The notes under the pieces were generated by a model. It was not told the DNA's origin, did no database searches, and saw only the letters and a program-made list of their open reading frames with translations. A DNA stretch of 64,000 nt, from NCBI GenBank assembly GCA_964555935.1, contig CAZKUN010000006.1:1-64000 (forward strand). The letters are read 5' to 3'. Below, piece after piece: positions 24,577 to 33,609 of the stretch. The translations under genes were made by a program, and so were the position numbers. This DNA comes from CAZKUN01 sp964555935 (GTDB lineage: Bacteria > Armatimonadota > Zipacnadia > Zipacnadales > VGFC01). How positions within the stretch are numbered: position 1 is the stretch's first letter; each line of letters starts with the position of its first letter.

Positions 24577-24594
24577 CTCCCGCTATCGTATAAC

Positions 24595-26079
24595 CTACGG
24601 CGTCAGCGTCAACTCCACCGTCGCGCATTCACGGCGGATGGGGCCTTGCTGGTAGCCGGAGCTTTCGAGGTCGACTTGGACGTGGAGGGTCCGCTTGCCG
24701 GCCCATTCTTCGATGGCGAAGCCGACAACCCGCGAGCGGATAGGCTTGCCGTTGGCGGACGCGACGGCGCTGGCTGAGCCGATGGTCTCGGTGGTTGTGA
24801 GGGGGATCTGCACGTAGATGCGGTCGTTGAAGCCATTCTGCTGGGCGGACATGTCCGAGTGGAACGTGTCCTGGAGGCTGAACGCGATGTCGGGATTCGT
24901 CACGGTCACGGTTGCCGTGATAGCGCCTCCCTCGCCCTCAGTGGACTCGACGGCCAGCCCCGGCTCGGCGAGGGCGTCCATGACTCGCAGCGTCGGATCA
25001 CCATACAGCACGCGCGAAGCGGTGCCGTAGAGCATAATCTCGGTGGGCCCCCACGCGGCAATCGGGGCGCCATCCGACAAGTCAACGAGTTCGAGCGGCT
25101 CTCCCCCATTCCCCACGACGACGGCGTCGTAGGTATGCTTGATGACCTCGCCCATGGAGCAACCGGTGGTGAAGAGGCGCTCCATCTCCTGGTAGACAGG
25201 GACGCCGTGATCGGGGTGGGTGGCGGCGAAATAGGCGAGCACTGGTTGGCGGAGCATCTGAAGGCAGAAGCTGCTATCAGGCTCGTAGGTCTTCTCGGCC
25301 CAGCCGCCGCCGGTCATTTCGAAGTAACGCTCCGTCACCCCCGTGCTGCACGCGCCGTTGAAGGCGATGGAGGGCCCCAGCTCCGTGCGGGAGAGTTGCT
25401 CCGCCGTCAACCCTTGGTCGATCCGATCGGGGTAGCCGTGTCCGCCGAAGTGGTAGATTCCGTAGCCGGATAGCTTGTCCAGTTTCTCATCCGGGAAGCC
25501 CTGCCGACCGTTGTTCATGCCCCGGCACTCGAGCTTGCCAGAGAGCCATCCTGCCCAGAAGAGCCTGCGATGCACGGTGACGCTGAGGTTGTCGCGCATA
25601 TTGGGGCCGAGGCAGTCGAGAAGCTTGGGCGCAATCGCCCCGGAGCGGGAGAGGAATTCGCGGGCGTCCTCGGGCGTCGCGCCGGTGATGATCCCGTACC
25701 GGACATCGACGAAGGGATCGTCATCGAGTGATGAGGCTACGTCGAGCATCCGCCAGGCGAAGTTGACGTCGATGGCGTCCGGCGGCATGACCAGAAGCGC
25801 GTCGGCGGACTCGGCGTGGCTCAAGGCCTCGCGGATAGACGAGCCGTCGGCGGGAGAGAACTCGACGACGGGCGCGTCGCCATGGGCCCGCGAGGCCTCC
25901 GCGGCAACGGCGGCCCACGGGCTGTCGCCATCAGCGGCGAGAAGTACGGCGGAGACCCGCGCTCGCGGGGCCGACGTGGGAAGGAGTGTCGTCGGCGCCT
26001 TGGATCGAAGCGAGCGCCCTCCCCCCACCACGAGGACGGCGCACGAGAACCCAATGACAGCCGACGCGCGATTGATCAC
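24595..26079 (-). CDS. Exported peptidase-like protein of clan CD (C25/gingipain-like)
   Basis: About 494 residues. A GTG start with AGGAGAG upstream gives an N-terminal signal or anchor (ASAVIGFSCAVLVVGGG). The centre has GIYHFGGHGYPDRID and, about 35 residues later, PSIAFNGACSTGVTERYF. This His-Gly, spacer, Ala-Cys order is the signature of clan CD cysteine peptidases (gingipain C25, clostripain C11, caspases). Downstream, PVLAYFAATHPDH and VLYGDPTLRVMD recall the 'GDP.l' end of C25 domains. The last 140 residues form an Ig-like beta domain. Activity is inferred; the overall similarity to gingipains is limited to these blocks. Confidence 0.68.
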   Translation of the reverse strand: MINRASAVIGFSCAVLVVGGGRSLRSKAPTTLLPTSAPRARVSAVLLAADGDSPWAAVAAEASRAHGDAPVVEFSPADGSSIREALSHAESADALLVMPPDAIDVNFAWRMLDVASSLDDDPFVDVRYGIITGATPEDAREFLSRSGAIAPKLLDCLGPNMRDNLSVTVHRRLFWAGWLSGKLECRGMNNGRQGFPDEKLDKLSGYGIYHFGGHGYPDRIDQGLTAEQLSRTELGPSIAFNGACSTGVTERYFEMTGGGWAEKTYEPDSSFCLQMLRQPVLAYFAATHPDHGVPVYQEMERLFTTGCSMGEVIKHTYDAVVVGNGGEPLELVDLSDGAPIAAWGPTEIMLYGTASRVLYGDPTLRVMDALAEPGLAVESTEGEGGAITATVTVTNPDIAFSLQDTFHSDMSAQQNGFNDRIYVQIPLTTTETIGSASAVASANGKPIRSRVVGFAIEEWAGKRTLHVQVDLESSGYQQGPIRRECATVELTLTP

Positions 26080-26282
26080 GATTCCACTCTCCTGTTGCCG
26101 GCTCAACGTACCATACCACGGTTCACCGGCGTCGTGACGGGGACCTACCAAATCGCGCGCGGCAGGTCAGTATCCGTCTGAGGCGGAATCGCCCCCCGAA
26201 GGCTCGCGCGTGGAGGAGAGTGGTCAGGCGCGGGCGTTCCATCTAGGAGGCAGATTGCTGATCTTAAGGAGCGCGCAACTCG

Positions 26283-26981
26283 ATGGCGTTGTCTGTTGAG
26301 ATCTTCCACAATGGCGGCCGGTATGCAGACGAGGTCTATGGACACCTGACCGCACAGGACCAAGGCGCGGTTCGGGGCTACACGCTGCCCGCGAGCATGC
26401 CGTTGATCGTGGACGACCCGGAGGACTTCCTCCCGCCTGACATCGGCGGAGCCGAGGTGGTCATCGCGATCAACCAGCATCAAGACATCCTGGTCGACTT
26501 GCCGAAGCTCCTCGGGCCGAAGGGCGCTCGCGCGCTCATCGCGCCCATCGAGTCGCCCGAGTGGATCCGCCCGGGTCTCACGAGCCAGGTGACCCGCGAG
26601 TGCGCGAAGGTTGGCATGGAGAGCGCCTTCCCGAAGCCCTTCTGCGCGCTGAGGCCGCAGACGCCCGTCCTCGCGCAATTCTGCGAGGAGTACAAGGTCG
26701 GTTGGCCCGCGCTGGATGTTGAGGTGAGCGACGGGCACGTTGCCGCGGTCCACGTGGCGGCGGGCGCGCCGTGCGGGCTGACCAACTGGTGCGCCGAGCG
26801 ATTGATCGGACACCCGGCGGACGACACCTTCGTGCGCAAGGCGGTTGACCTGCTGCACCTGCGCCCCTGCCTCGCAACGCAGATGCTGGACCCGGCCACG
26901 GGCGACACGATCATGCACAAATCGATTGAGATAATGGAAGACGCTGCCGAACGCGGGTTTGTCACCAGGAAGAAGAACTGA
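26283..26981 (+). CDS. DUF166 family protein
   Basis: About 232 residues, cytoplasmic. VEIFHNGGRYADEVYGHL, VVIAINQHQDILVDLP and LIAPIESPEWIRPGL fit the DUF166 family, known mainly from methanogens and CODH-containing anaerobes. Cysteines in SAFPKPFCALRPQ, APCGLTNWCAERL and HLRPCLATQML are likely metal or cluster ligands. The gene is 21 bases upstream of two CooC-type ATPase genes. This arrangement supports a role in nickel/iron-sulfur enzyme assembly or C1 metabolism, but the family has no established activity. The spacer upstream (26080-26282) shows no clear promoter. Confidence 0.7.
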   Translation: MALSVEIFHNGGRYADEVYGHLTAQDQGAVRGYTLPASMPLIVDDPEDFLPPDIGGAEVVIAINQHQDILVDLPKLLGPKGARALIAPIESPEWIRPGLTSQVTRECAKVGMESAFPKPFCALRPQTPVLAQFCEEYKVGWPALDVEVSDGHVAAVHVAAGAPCGLTNWCAERLIGHPADDTFVRKAVDLLHLRPCLATQMLDPATGDTIMHKSIEIMEDAAERGFVTRKKN

Positions 26982-27002
26982 GGCTTTGAGAGGAGATGCG
27001 AG

Positions 27003-27770
27003 ATGAGAGTCGCCATAGTCGGCAAGGGCGGCGTCGGGAAGACAACCGTGAGCGCGACGCTCACTCGCGCGCTCGCGGATGCCGGACGATCCGTCTACAG
27101 CATCGACGCCGACCCGAACAACTGTCTGGCGTACGCGCTAGGCTTCCCGCCCGAGGTGGCTGACGACATCAAGCCGCTCTCGGACATGACCGAGCTGCTA
27201 TCCGAACGCTCCGGCGCGGAGCCGGGCCAGGGCGGAATGCACGTGCTGAACCCGGAGTGTGCGGACATCATCGAGGACCACGCGATCAGCCGAAACGGGA
27301 TCAAGCTCCTCGTCATGGGGACGATTGAGAAGGGCGGAGGCGGGTGCGCCTGCCCCGAGGGCAACGTGCTGCGCGCCGTCGTTCGAGATCTCGTCGACCT
27401 GCCCGACGATCTCGTCATGGACATGGAAGCCGGGCTTGAGCACCTCGGCCGCGGCACGGTACGCCACGTCGACGGACTCATCGCGGTGGTGGCGCCACAT
27501 GTCTCAAGCGCCCGGACCGTCCAGCGCATCAAGGCGCTCGCCGACGACATCGGGCTGAAGCGGATGGTCGTCATCGCCAACCGGGTGAAATCACCCGAGG
27601 ATCGGGCGAAGATCGAGAAAAACCTTGGCGCCGACATCCCGGTCGTCGCTGAGCTAGGGGCGTACGACGGGCTGGAGTCAGACTACACGCACGACAACGA
27701 GGCCGGGCAGCAGATACTGGCGGACCTCGCCAGGCAGCTTCCGGCCATCGAGCAGAGCCTCGCGAATTAA
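27003..27770 (+). CDS. cooC: CooC-type nickel-insertion ATPase (first copy)
   Basis: 255 residues of the MinD/ParA-like P-loop family. VAIVGKGGVGKTTVSATL is the deviant Walker A and VYSIDADPNNCLAYALG the switch I region. GGGGCACPEGNVLRAVV contains the CxC metal-binding pair that marks CooC/AcsF proteins, and LVMDMEAGLEHLGRGT is the switch II/Walker B block. CooC hydrolyses ATP to help load nickel into CO dehydrogenase or acetyl-CoA synthase. No such enzyme is in this window. It lies in a tight operon with DUF166 and a second CooC. Confidence 0.9.
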   Translation: MRVAIVGKGGVGKTTVSATLTRALADAGRSVYSIDADPNNCLAYALGFPPEVADDIKPLSDMTELLSERSGAEPGQGGMHVLNPECADIIEDHAISRNGIKLLVMGTIEKGGGGCACPEGNVLRAVVRDLVDLPDDLVMDMEAGLEHLGRGTVRHVDGLIAVVAPHVSSARTVQRIKALADDIGLKRMVVIANRVKSPEDRAKIEKNLGADIPVVAELGAYDGLESDYTHDNEAGQQILADLARQLPAIEQSLAN

Positions 27771-27780
27771 GGAGCAGATC

Positions 27781-28554
27781 ATGCCAACAACAGTTATTGC
27801 AACAACGGGCAAGGGCGGCGTCGGGAAAACGGCCACGACCGCCATGGTAGTGCGCGCGCTGGTGGATGCCGGCGAGAAGTCGATCCTCGCCATCGATGCC
27901 GATCCGAATCTCAACCTCGATGCGGCGCTTGGCGTTAAGGCGGAGGAATTCCTCGGGTGCATCCGCGAGGAGGCCATCGAGAAGCAGGAAAACCTGCCGG
28001 GCGGCATGTCCAAGCCTGAGTACCTGAACTATCGCGCCCAAGAAGCGCTGCTCGAGACGGACGATTTCGACTTCCTGGCCATGGGGCGACCGGAGGGGCC
28101 GGGATGCTATTGCTACGCCAACAGCGTGCTGAGAACGGCCATCGACAAGCTGGCGAAGCAGTACGACTACGTCATCGTTGATTGCGAGGCGGGGCTCGAG
28201 CACTTCAGCCGCCGGACGACGGGCGACATCGACGTGCTGCTGGTCCTGACCGACGCGAGTCTTCGCTCGGCGGACACGGTGTTTCGGGTGATGGATCTCG
28301 TGGATGACCTGAAGACGCACGTAGGCAAGAAGGTCGTCGCAGTGACGCGAACGGCCGAGTGCCCGCTGCCGATTCTGGAACGCGCCAAGCAGCATGACGT
28401 CGAGATCGCCGGATGTATCCCGGACGATCCGGAGGTGCGGGAGCTGGACGGAACTGGGAAGCCGCTGCTGGGCGTCGCGGACGACAACCCGGCGCTTCAG
28501 GCGGTGAAGACGCTGCTTGAGGAAGCCGGCGTGCTGACGGCGTCGCCGGCCTAG
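27781..28554 (+). CDS. cooC: CooC-type nickel-insertion ATPase (second copy)
   Basis: 257 residues, ten bases after the first copy. It has Walker A VIATTGKGGVGKTATTAM, the DADPNLNLDAALG block, the CxC motif in GPGCYCYANSVLRTA and VIVDCEAGLEHFSRRT. The two CooC proteins are clearly related but diverged, so they may serve different enzymes (for example CODH and ACS). KVVAVTRTAECPLP shows a variant nucleotide-base pocket. The end overlaps the stop of the convergent response regulator gene by four bases. Confidence 0.9.
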   Translation: MPTTVIATTGKGGVGKTATTAMVVRALVDAGEKSILAIDADPNLNLDAALGVKAEEFLGCIREEAIEKQENLPGGMSKPEYLNYRAQEALLETDDFDFLAMGRPEGPGCYCYANSVLRTAIDKLAKQYDYVIVDCEAGLEHFSRRTTGDIDVLLVLTDASLRSADTVFRVMDLVDDLKTHVGKKVVAVTRTAECPLPILERAKQHDVEIAGCIPDDPEVRELDGTGKPLLGVADDNPALQAVKTLLEEAGVLTASPA

Positions 28555-29486
28555 TCGCAACCGTATTCCATCACGAGGCTGCCCTCAACGGACTTCGCTT
28601 CGGCCTTTAGTCGGGCGGCGAGATCGGCGAGGATGGCGGTGGAGCAATCCGGCAGGTCGGAGCAGTGGATGATGACGATTGAGAGCGTCATCAGCGGCCA
28701 GTCACGCAACTCCCCATCGCGACTGTGGGCAGTGATGCAACCGCGCTGCGCGTCCTCATCATCGTAGTAGCCCGCGCGACGCTCGCAGAAGAGCTTCAGC
28801 ACGCGGTCGCAGATGGTGCGAGCGCGATCCGGCGCGGCAAGCGTGATGAAATCGTCGCCGCCGATGTGCCCGACGAAGTCCGACGGCATCCCCGTGTCGC
28901 GAACCGAGCGCTCGATCAGCCTGGCCATCGACGCGATCGCTCGCGAGCCCCGCTCGTACCCATACCGATCGACGTAAGCCTTGAAGTTGTCGATGTCGAT
29001 GTAGCAGAGGGAGAAATCGCTGCCCCGTTTGATGCGCCGGGCGATCTGAGTGCGGGTCGGCTCGTTGCCGGGCAACCGGGTGAGGCTGTCGGTGGATAGC
29101 TCGCGGTCGCATCGGGCGATGACCATGTCAACTCGCGCCGCTAGTTCGAGAGGGTTGTACGGCTTCAACACCACATCATCACATCCCGCCCGGATCATCA
29201 TAACGCGCTCGTCCGGGTCGGATTCGCCGCTGACCATGATGACTGGGATGTGCGCGGTGAACGGGTTCTTGCGGATGCGCTGCACGAGTTCAATACCGTC
29301 GACGTTCGGCATGTGGTAGTCGGTGAGGATGATGTCGGGCTTCTCCTCAGCCGCAATCGCAATTGCCACGTCGCCGTCCTCGGCCTCCAGGAACGCGCGG
29401 CCAGGCCGCTTCAGGCTGATGACGTAAGCCCGACGCTGCATATCGCAATCGTCGACGAGCAGTACCTTCTGTTTGCCTATGTCCAC
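28551..29486 (-). CDS. Response regulator with degenerate GGDEF domain
   Basis: About 311 residues, GTG start with GGAGACGAG upstream. The REC domain has acidic pair DD in VLLVDDCDMQRRA, phospho-acceptor Asp in IILTDYHMP and the Lys in DVVLKPYNP. The output domain is GGDEF-like: DSLTRLPGN, CYIDIDNFKAYVDRYGYERG, and GHIGGDDFITLA. Guanine-contacting Asn and Asp of active cyclases are Val and Ser here, the signature Glu is Asp, and the RxxD inhibitory site lacks its Arg. It may therefore be a weak or inactive diguanylate cyclase, acting as a receptor or protein-interaction module. No histidine kinase gene is adjacent. Confidence 0.85.
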   Translation of the reverse strand: MDIGKQKVLLVDDCDMQRRAYVISLKRPGRAFLEAEDGDVAIAIAAEEKPDIILTDYHMPNVDGIELVQRIRKNPFTAHIPVIMVSGESDPDERVMMIRAGCDDVVLKPYNPLELAARVDMVIARCDRELSTDSLTRLPGNEPTRTQIARRIKRGSDFSLCYIDIDNFKAYVDRYGYERGSRAIASMARLIERSVRDTGMPSDFVGHIGGDDFITLAAPDRARTICDRVLKLFCERRAGYYDDEDAQRGCITAHSRDGELRDWPLMTLSIVIIHCSDLPDCSTAILADLAARLKAEAKSVEGSLVMEYGCD

Positions 29487-29516
29487 AAGAACTCGTCTCC
29501 TAATCCAGCGTCCTAA

Positions 29517-31043
29517 TCACTCAGCCAGGATCTCCGCGAGCGCCCCGCACAGATCGCCGGCGATGACCCCTCGGTCGGAAAGCCGCGCGGCCATCAAGTC
29601 GCCGGCCGCGCCATGGTAATGCGCTCCCGCAACGGCTGCCTCGATGGCTGGGGCGCCGCCCGCGACAAACGCTGCGATAGCACCGGCGAGAACATCACCG
29701 GCGCCGCCCGTGCCCAGCGCATTGGATCCGGTGGCGTTGATCCATGCTTCGCCGTCGGGGCTCGCTGTAACAGTCGCCGCGCCCTTTAGCACAACAACCG
29801 AGTCCGCCTCCCGAGCCACGTCGCGGGCGATACCCAAACGGTTGGACGCCACAGCATCCGTGGATGTTTCAGCAAGCCGACTCATTTCGCCCGGGTGAGG
29901 CGTCAAGATCGTCGGGGCCTTGCGGCGCCGCAATATGCTCAGATCCGGACCAATCGCGTGAAGAGCATCCGCGTCGACGACCAGGGGCGAGTCACACCCC
30001 GCCGCAAACTCCCTGGCGAATTGCAGGGCGGCGGGCTCTCTCGACAGGCCTGGTCCGAGCACCACCGCGTCCGCCCCAGAGGCCGATGCCAGCGCGGCCT
30101 CGACACATTCGGGCCCGAGGATTCCAGGCTGGGACTCGGTCAGCGGGCACGTCATGGCCTCAGTGAGCTTCGCCTCAAGAATCGGGTTGAGCGTCTCCGC
30201 GCAGCACGCCGTCACCAGCCCCGCGCCGCAGCGGAGCGCCGCGTCCGACGCCAACGTGACCGCGCCGGTCATCCCCACGGATCCGCCAACCACCACGACG
30301 CGCCCGAAGTCGCCCTTGTGCCCCGCCGCCGAACGCTCCGGAAGCATCGCGCGAGCCGCTTGGGGCGTCGTCAGGTTCGTCACAAGCCGTGGGTCGGTCA
30401 ACAGCTTTTGAGGGATGCCGATGTCCGCAACGCGGATGTCACCGCACCGGGCGCGGCCAGGATGCGTGTAGAGGCCGATCTTCGGGAGCGCAAAGGTGAC
30501 GGTGATATCGGCGGCGACGGCTTCGCCCAGGATCTCACCCGTGTCCGCGCAAACGCCGCTGGGGATGTCGATCGCGATGACCCTGCCCGAGCAACGTTGC
30601 GCCGCCTTGATGGCCGTGAGCGCCGGGCCCCGGACCTTGCCGGTGACGCCCGTCCCGAGGATCCCATCGACGAGGATGTCGGCTTCCTCGGCTACGCGAT
30701 TGAGGGCCTTGGCCGACGGCGCCTGAAGAACCGGGACGCCCATTTTCCGGGCGATCGCGAAGTTCGTTCCTGCGTCGCCGCTGATGCGTCCCGACTCGCC
30801 GAGCACGGCGACTTGCATGTCGGCTCCTCGGCTGAACAGGTGCCGTGCGAGAACGAGCCCGTCGCCGCCGTTATTGCCGCCGCCGCAGACGATCAGCACG
30901 CCGGCGCGTGGCTGGCGGAGTTCCTCAACGGCGTTCAGCACTTGAAGCCCGGCATTTTCCATCAGCACCATGCCGGGAATGCCGTAGTCGTTGATGGCCG
31001 CAGCGTCGATCGCGCGCATCTCTTCGGCCGTGCAGATCTTCAC
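29517..31043 (-). CDS. nnr: Bifunctional NAD(P)H-hydrate epimerase / ADP-dependent dehydratase
   Basis: About 508 residues. The N-terminal YjeF_N domain (VCGGGNNGGDGLVLARHL, VDGILGTGVTG, AIDIPSGVCADTG) epimerises damaged NAD(P)HX. The C-terminal YjeF_C domain (GKDYGRVVVVGGSVGMTGA-like: GDFGRVVVVGGSVGMTGA, LTPHPGEMSRL, GTGGAGDVLAGAIAAF) dehydrates it using ADP. Both active-site regions look complete. A GTG start follows GAGGTGCTTC. It is downstream of the dihydrolipoyl dehydrogenase gene on the same strand. The order of domains and the length are standard. Confidence 0.95.
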   Translation of the reverse strand: MKICTAEEMRAIDAAAINDYGIPGMVLMENAGLQVLNAVEELRQPRAGVLIVCGGGNNGGDGLVLARHLFSRGADMQVAVLGESGRISGDAGTNFAIARKMGVPVLQAPSAKALNRVAEEADILVDGILGTGVTGKVRGPALTAIKAAQRCSGRVIAIDIPSGVCADTGEILGEAVAADITVTFALPKIGLYTHPGRARCGDIRVADIGIPQKLLTDPRLVTNLTTPQAARAMLPERSAAGHKGDFGRVVVVGGSVGMTGAVTLASDAALRCGAGLVTACCAETLNPILEAKLTEAMTCPLTESQPGILGPECVEAALASASGADAVVLGPGLSREPAALQFAREFAAGCDSPLVVDADALHAIGPDLSILRRRKAPTILTPHPGEMSRLAETSTDAVASNRLGIARDVAREADSVVVLKGAATVTASPDGEAWINATGSNALGTGGAGDVLAGAIAAFVAGGAPAIEAAVAGAHYHGAAGDLMAARLSDRGVIAGDLCGALAEILAE

Positions 31044-31105
31044 GAAGCACCTCGGTTACGGGTGGTGCGGCAAGGCGGCGTCGGAGCTATGGCCCCTCCG
31101 ACAGG

Positions 31106-32497
31106 CTATATGTGCAAGCCTTGACCCATTGCCACGTGCGCGGCTTCGGCTACGACTTCGGGCAGCGTCGGATGCGCGTGGATGGTTTCGGCGACGTCGT
31201 GCAGCGTCAACTCGTGATGCACTGCGAGCGTGATCTCAGAGATCAGCGCGCTTGCGCTCGGGCCGAAGATGCACCCACCGAGAACGCGCCCGGTCTCAGC
31301 GTCGGCGACGATCTTGACAAAGCCCTCGCGCTCGCCCGCGCCGATCGCCTTGCCGTTGGCGCGGAACGGGAATCGACCGACCGTGACCTCGATGCCCTTC
31401 TCCGCGGCGTCGCGTTCCTTCAACCCAACCGACGCAACTTCGGGCCACGTGAAGACACACGCGGGCACCGCGTCGAGGTTGATATATCCATCATGTCCGA
31501 GGGCCGTCTCGACTGCCGCGACGGCCTCATGGGATGCCTGGTGCGCGAGGCCGATCCCGCGGATACAATCGCCGACGGCGTAGACGGTCTCCGCCGAGGT
31601 CTGGTACTTGGCGTCCGCGACGGGCATGCCGCGGTCGACCGAGATGCCGGCTGCCTCGAGGCCAAGGTTATCGGTGTAGGCCCGGCGACCTGCGGCCATC
31701 ATAACTTGCTGCGCGTCGACGGCGGATTCCTCGCCGTCCGCCTCGTAGATCAGTCGGTAACGGTCGGCGGTCTTCTCGATCGACTGGCAGCGCGCGCTCG
31801 TGTGGATCTTGATCCTGCGCTTCTTCAGCGACTTGGTCAGGTCGGCGGTGACTTCCTCGTCTTCGGATGGGAGGATCGTCGGCATCATCTCGACCACCGT
31901 GACCTTCGTCCCAAGGCCCGCGTAAATGAACGCCCACTCCAGCCCAATCGCGCCGCCGCCGATGATCGCGATGCTCTCGGGGATCTCGGTGAGACCCAGC
32001 GCGTCGTCGCTCGTGAGAATGCCCGGCAGATCATGCCCTGGGATCGGGATCAGGAAGGGCACCGAGCCGGTCGCCAGAAGCGTCTTCGCGGCTGTCAGCG
32101 TGGTCGCGCCGTCATCGCCCATCACGTCGATCTCCGTCGCGGAGCGCATCGTTCCGTGACCGCGGAAGGTCGCGATGGCATTCTTCTTCATCAACCCCTC
32201 AACGCCCATCACGAGCTGCTTCACGCAACGCTGCATGTGCTTGCGCATGCGGTCGACGTCGATGCCCTTGACCTCGCAGTCGATACCGAGGCTCTTGGCG
32301 TCTCGGGCGGCGTTTGCCGCCTCGACAACGCTGATCAGCGCTTTGGACGGGATGCAGCCACGATTGAGGCAGGTCCCGCCGAAAGCATCGCGCTCAATGA
32401 TGGCGACCTTGGCGCCCAGTTGAGCCGCACGAATCGCGCCCACGTACCCGCCAGGCCCGGCGCCGATGACCGCAATGTCAAAAGAACTCTCGCTCAA
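31106..32497 (-). CDS. lpdA: Dihydrolipoyl dehydrogenase
   Basis: About 463 residues, a pyridine-nucleotide disulfide oxidoreductase that reoxidises dihydrolipoyl groups with NAD. AVIGAGPGGYVGAIRAAQLG binds FAD, GGTCLNRGCIPSKALI holds the redox disulfide, IAIIGGGAIGLEWAFIYAGLG binds NAD, VYAVGDCI is the second FAD motif, and HAHPTLPEVV the active-site His-Glu. I prefer the TTG start because GAGGTG stands seven bases before it. The ATG five codons upstream has no site of its own. No 2-oxoacid dehydrogenase E1 or E2 and no complete glycine cleavage set is in the window. The free lipoyl-domain protein at 39232 is its only visible potential partner. Confidence 0.93.
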   Translation of the reverse strand: MSESSFDIAVIGAGPGGYVGAIRAAQLGAKVAIIERDAFGGTCLNRGCIPSKALISVVEAANAARDAKSLGIDCEVKGIDVDRMRKHMQRCVKQLVMGVEGLMKKNAIATFRGHGTMRSATEIDVMGDDGATTLTAAKTLLATGSVPFLIPIPGHDLPGILTSDDALGLTEIPESIAIIGGGAIGLEWAFIYAGLGTKVTVVEMMPTILPSEDEEVTADLTKSLKKRRIKIHTSARCQSIEKTADRYRLIYEADGEESAVDAQQVMMAAGRRAYTDNLGLEAAGISVDRGMPVADAKYQTSAETVYAVGDCIRGIGLAHQASHEAVAAVETALGHDGYINLDAVPACVFTWPEVASVGLKERDAAEKGIEVTVGRFPFRANGKAIGAGEREGFVKIVADAETGRVLGGCIFGPSASALISEITLAVHHELTLHDVAETIHAHPTLPEVVAEAAHVAMGQGLHI

Positions 32498-32581
32498 CGT
32501 TCCACACCTCATTCAGGGTGAACTTGAGGCCTGCAAGCCGGATTATATCACAGCCGCCGGAGTTGCGCCATTGCGCGGTGG

Positions 32582-33376
32582 CTACGCTGAGCGACTGAGT
32601 CGACCGGCGGCGATGGCCGCCGCGCCAACCGCCGTGGCGACCTGTGGCGAGTCGGGCACGATAAGTTCGACACTCAGCTCGGCCTCCAACGCGCGCCGCA
32701 ACCCCACATTCAGCGCCGGGCCACCGTCAAAGAACACGGGCTCAGATACTCCAACGCCCCTCGCCATGTCGCACACGCGCTTGGCGATGGAGCGATGAAC
32801 GCCGGCGATGATGTCGGCCTGCTTGCGCGCCTGGGCGAGGAGCGAGATGACCTCCGTCTCGGCAAAGACCGTGCAGATGCTACTGATGGCGACGTTCTCA
32901 GTCGATTCGAGCGACAGAGGCCCGAGCTGGTCGAGGTCCATTTCCAGAATCCGGCTCATCACTTCGAGGAAGCGCCCCGTCCCGGCGGCGCACTTATCGT
33001 TCATCGCGAAGTTCTGCACGATGCCGTCGTCGTCGAGGGATATGACCTTGCTGTCTTGGCCACCGATGTCGATGATCGTGCGAGCGGGAGTTGTGTCTCG
33101 GGTGAGGTAACGGGCGCCGGACGCGTTCGCCGTGATCTCGCTAATCGTCGCGTCGGCATGCTCGACGAGGCGCCGACCGTAGCCGGTCGCCAGCATGTAC
33201 GCGATGCTGTCGGCGTCGCGGTCAGCATCGGCGAGCGCTTGGGCCAGCACCGTCTCCGCCGCCTTGCGGCAGTTGGCGCCGGTGGCAGTGACGGCGCACC
33301 CAAGAACCCCATCGCGCTCGATCAGCGCGACCTTCGTGGTCGTCGATCCTATGTCAAGCCCAACGGCAAGACCCAT
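32582..33376 (-). CDS. 2-hydroxyacyl-CoA dehydratase activator-type ATPase (BcrA/BadF/HgdC family)
   Basis: About 264 residues of the ASKHA fold. LAVGLDIGSTTTKVALIERD is the phosphate-1 motif, IIDIGGQDSKVISLDDDG the phosphate-2 motif, and NDKCAAGTGRFLEV plus SSICTVFAETEVI carry the two cysteines per subunit that bind a [4Fe-4S] cluster across the homodimer. Family members use ATP to push low-potential electrons into 2-hydroxyacyl-CoA dehydratases or benzoyl-CoA reductases. No dehydratase subunit is adjacent. Start is the ATG with MGLAVGLD. It is co-directional with lpdA downstream. Confidence 0.92.
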   Translation of the reverse strand: MGLAVGLDIGSTTTKVALIERDGVLGCAVTATGANCRKAAETVLAQALADADRDADSIAYMLATGYGRRLVEHADATISEITANASGARYLTRDTTPARTIIDIGGQDSKVISLDDDGIVQNFAMNDKCAAGTGRFLEVMSRILEMDLDQLGPLSLESTENVAISSICTVFAETEVISLLAQARKQADIIAGVHRSIAKRVCDMARGVGVSEPVFFDGGPALNVGLRRALEAELSVELIVPDSPQVATAVGAAAIAAGRLSRSA

Positions 33377-33511
33377 TGCGTCGTCAGTCCTTGTCCGGCG
33401 GCGATCCGCGCCGGCCCTGTGGCGCAACCAGTATCATCAACAAGAGAGCCTGGTCATTGGTTCGGTCCGATTCATCGCCAGGCGGAGCCATGGCGCAGAG
33501 CGAAACGCCCC

Positions 33512-33530
33512 CACCTCTGTAGGAGGTGGC
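33512..33530. repeat. Palindrome CCACCTC-TGTAG-GAGGTGG
   Basis: A perfect 7-bp stem with a 5-base loop, nearly extended by GCC/GGC on each side, in the 233-base spacer between the activase and the poly-Asp lipoprotein. There is no T run. No clear promoter was seen in this spacer. Confidence 0.45.
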
Positions 33531-33609
33531 GCCCGCCAATCGACTCAATCTATGCTCCGGCGCTGCTTGGACGCGCCGAGCCATACTTCCTTTGAGGAGG
33601 AACGTGCCA

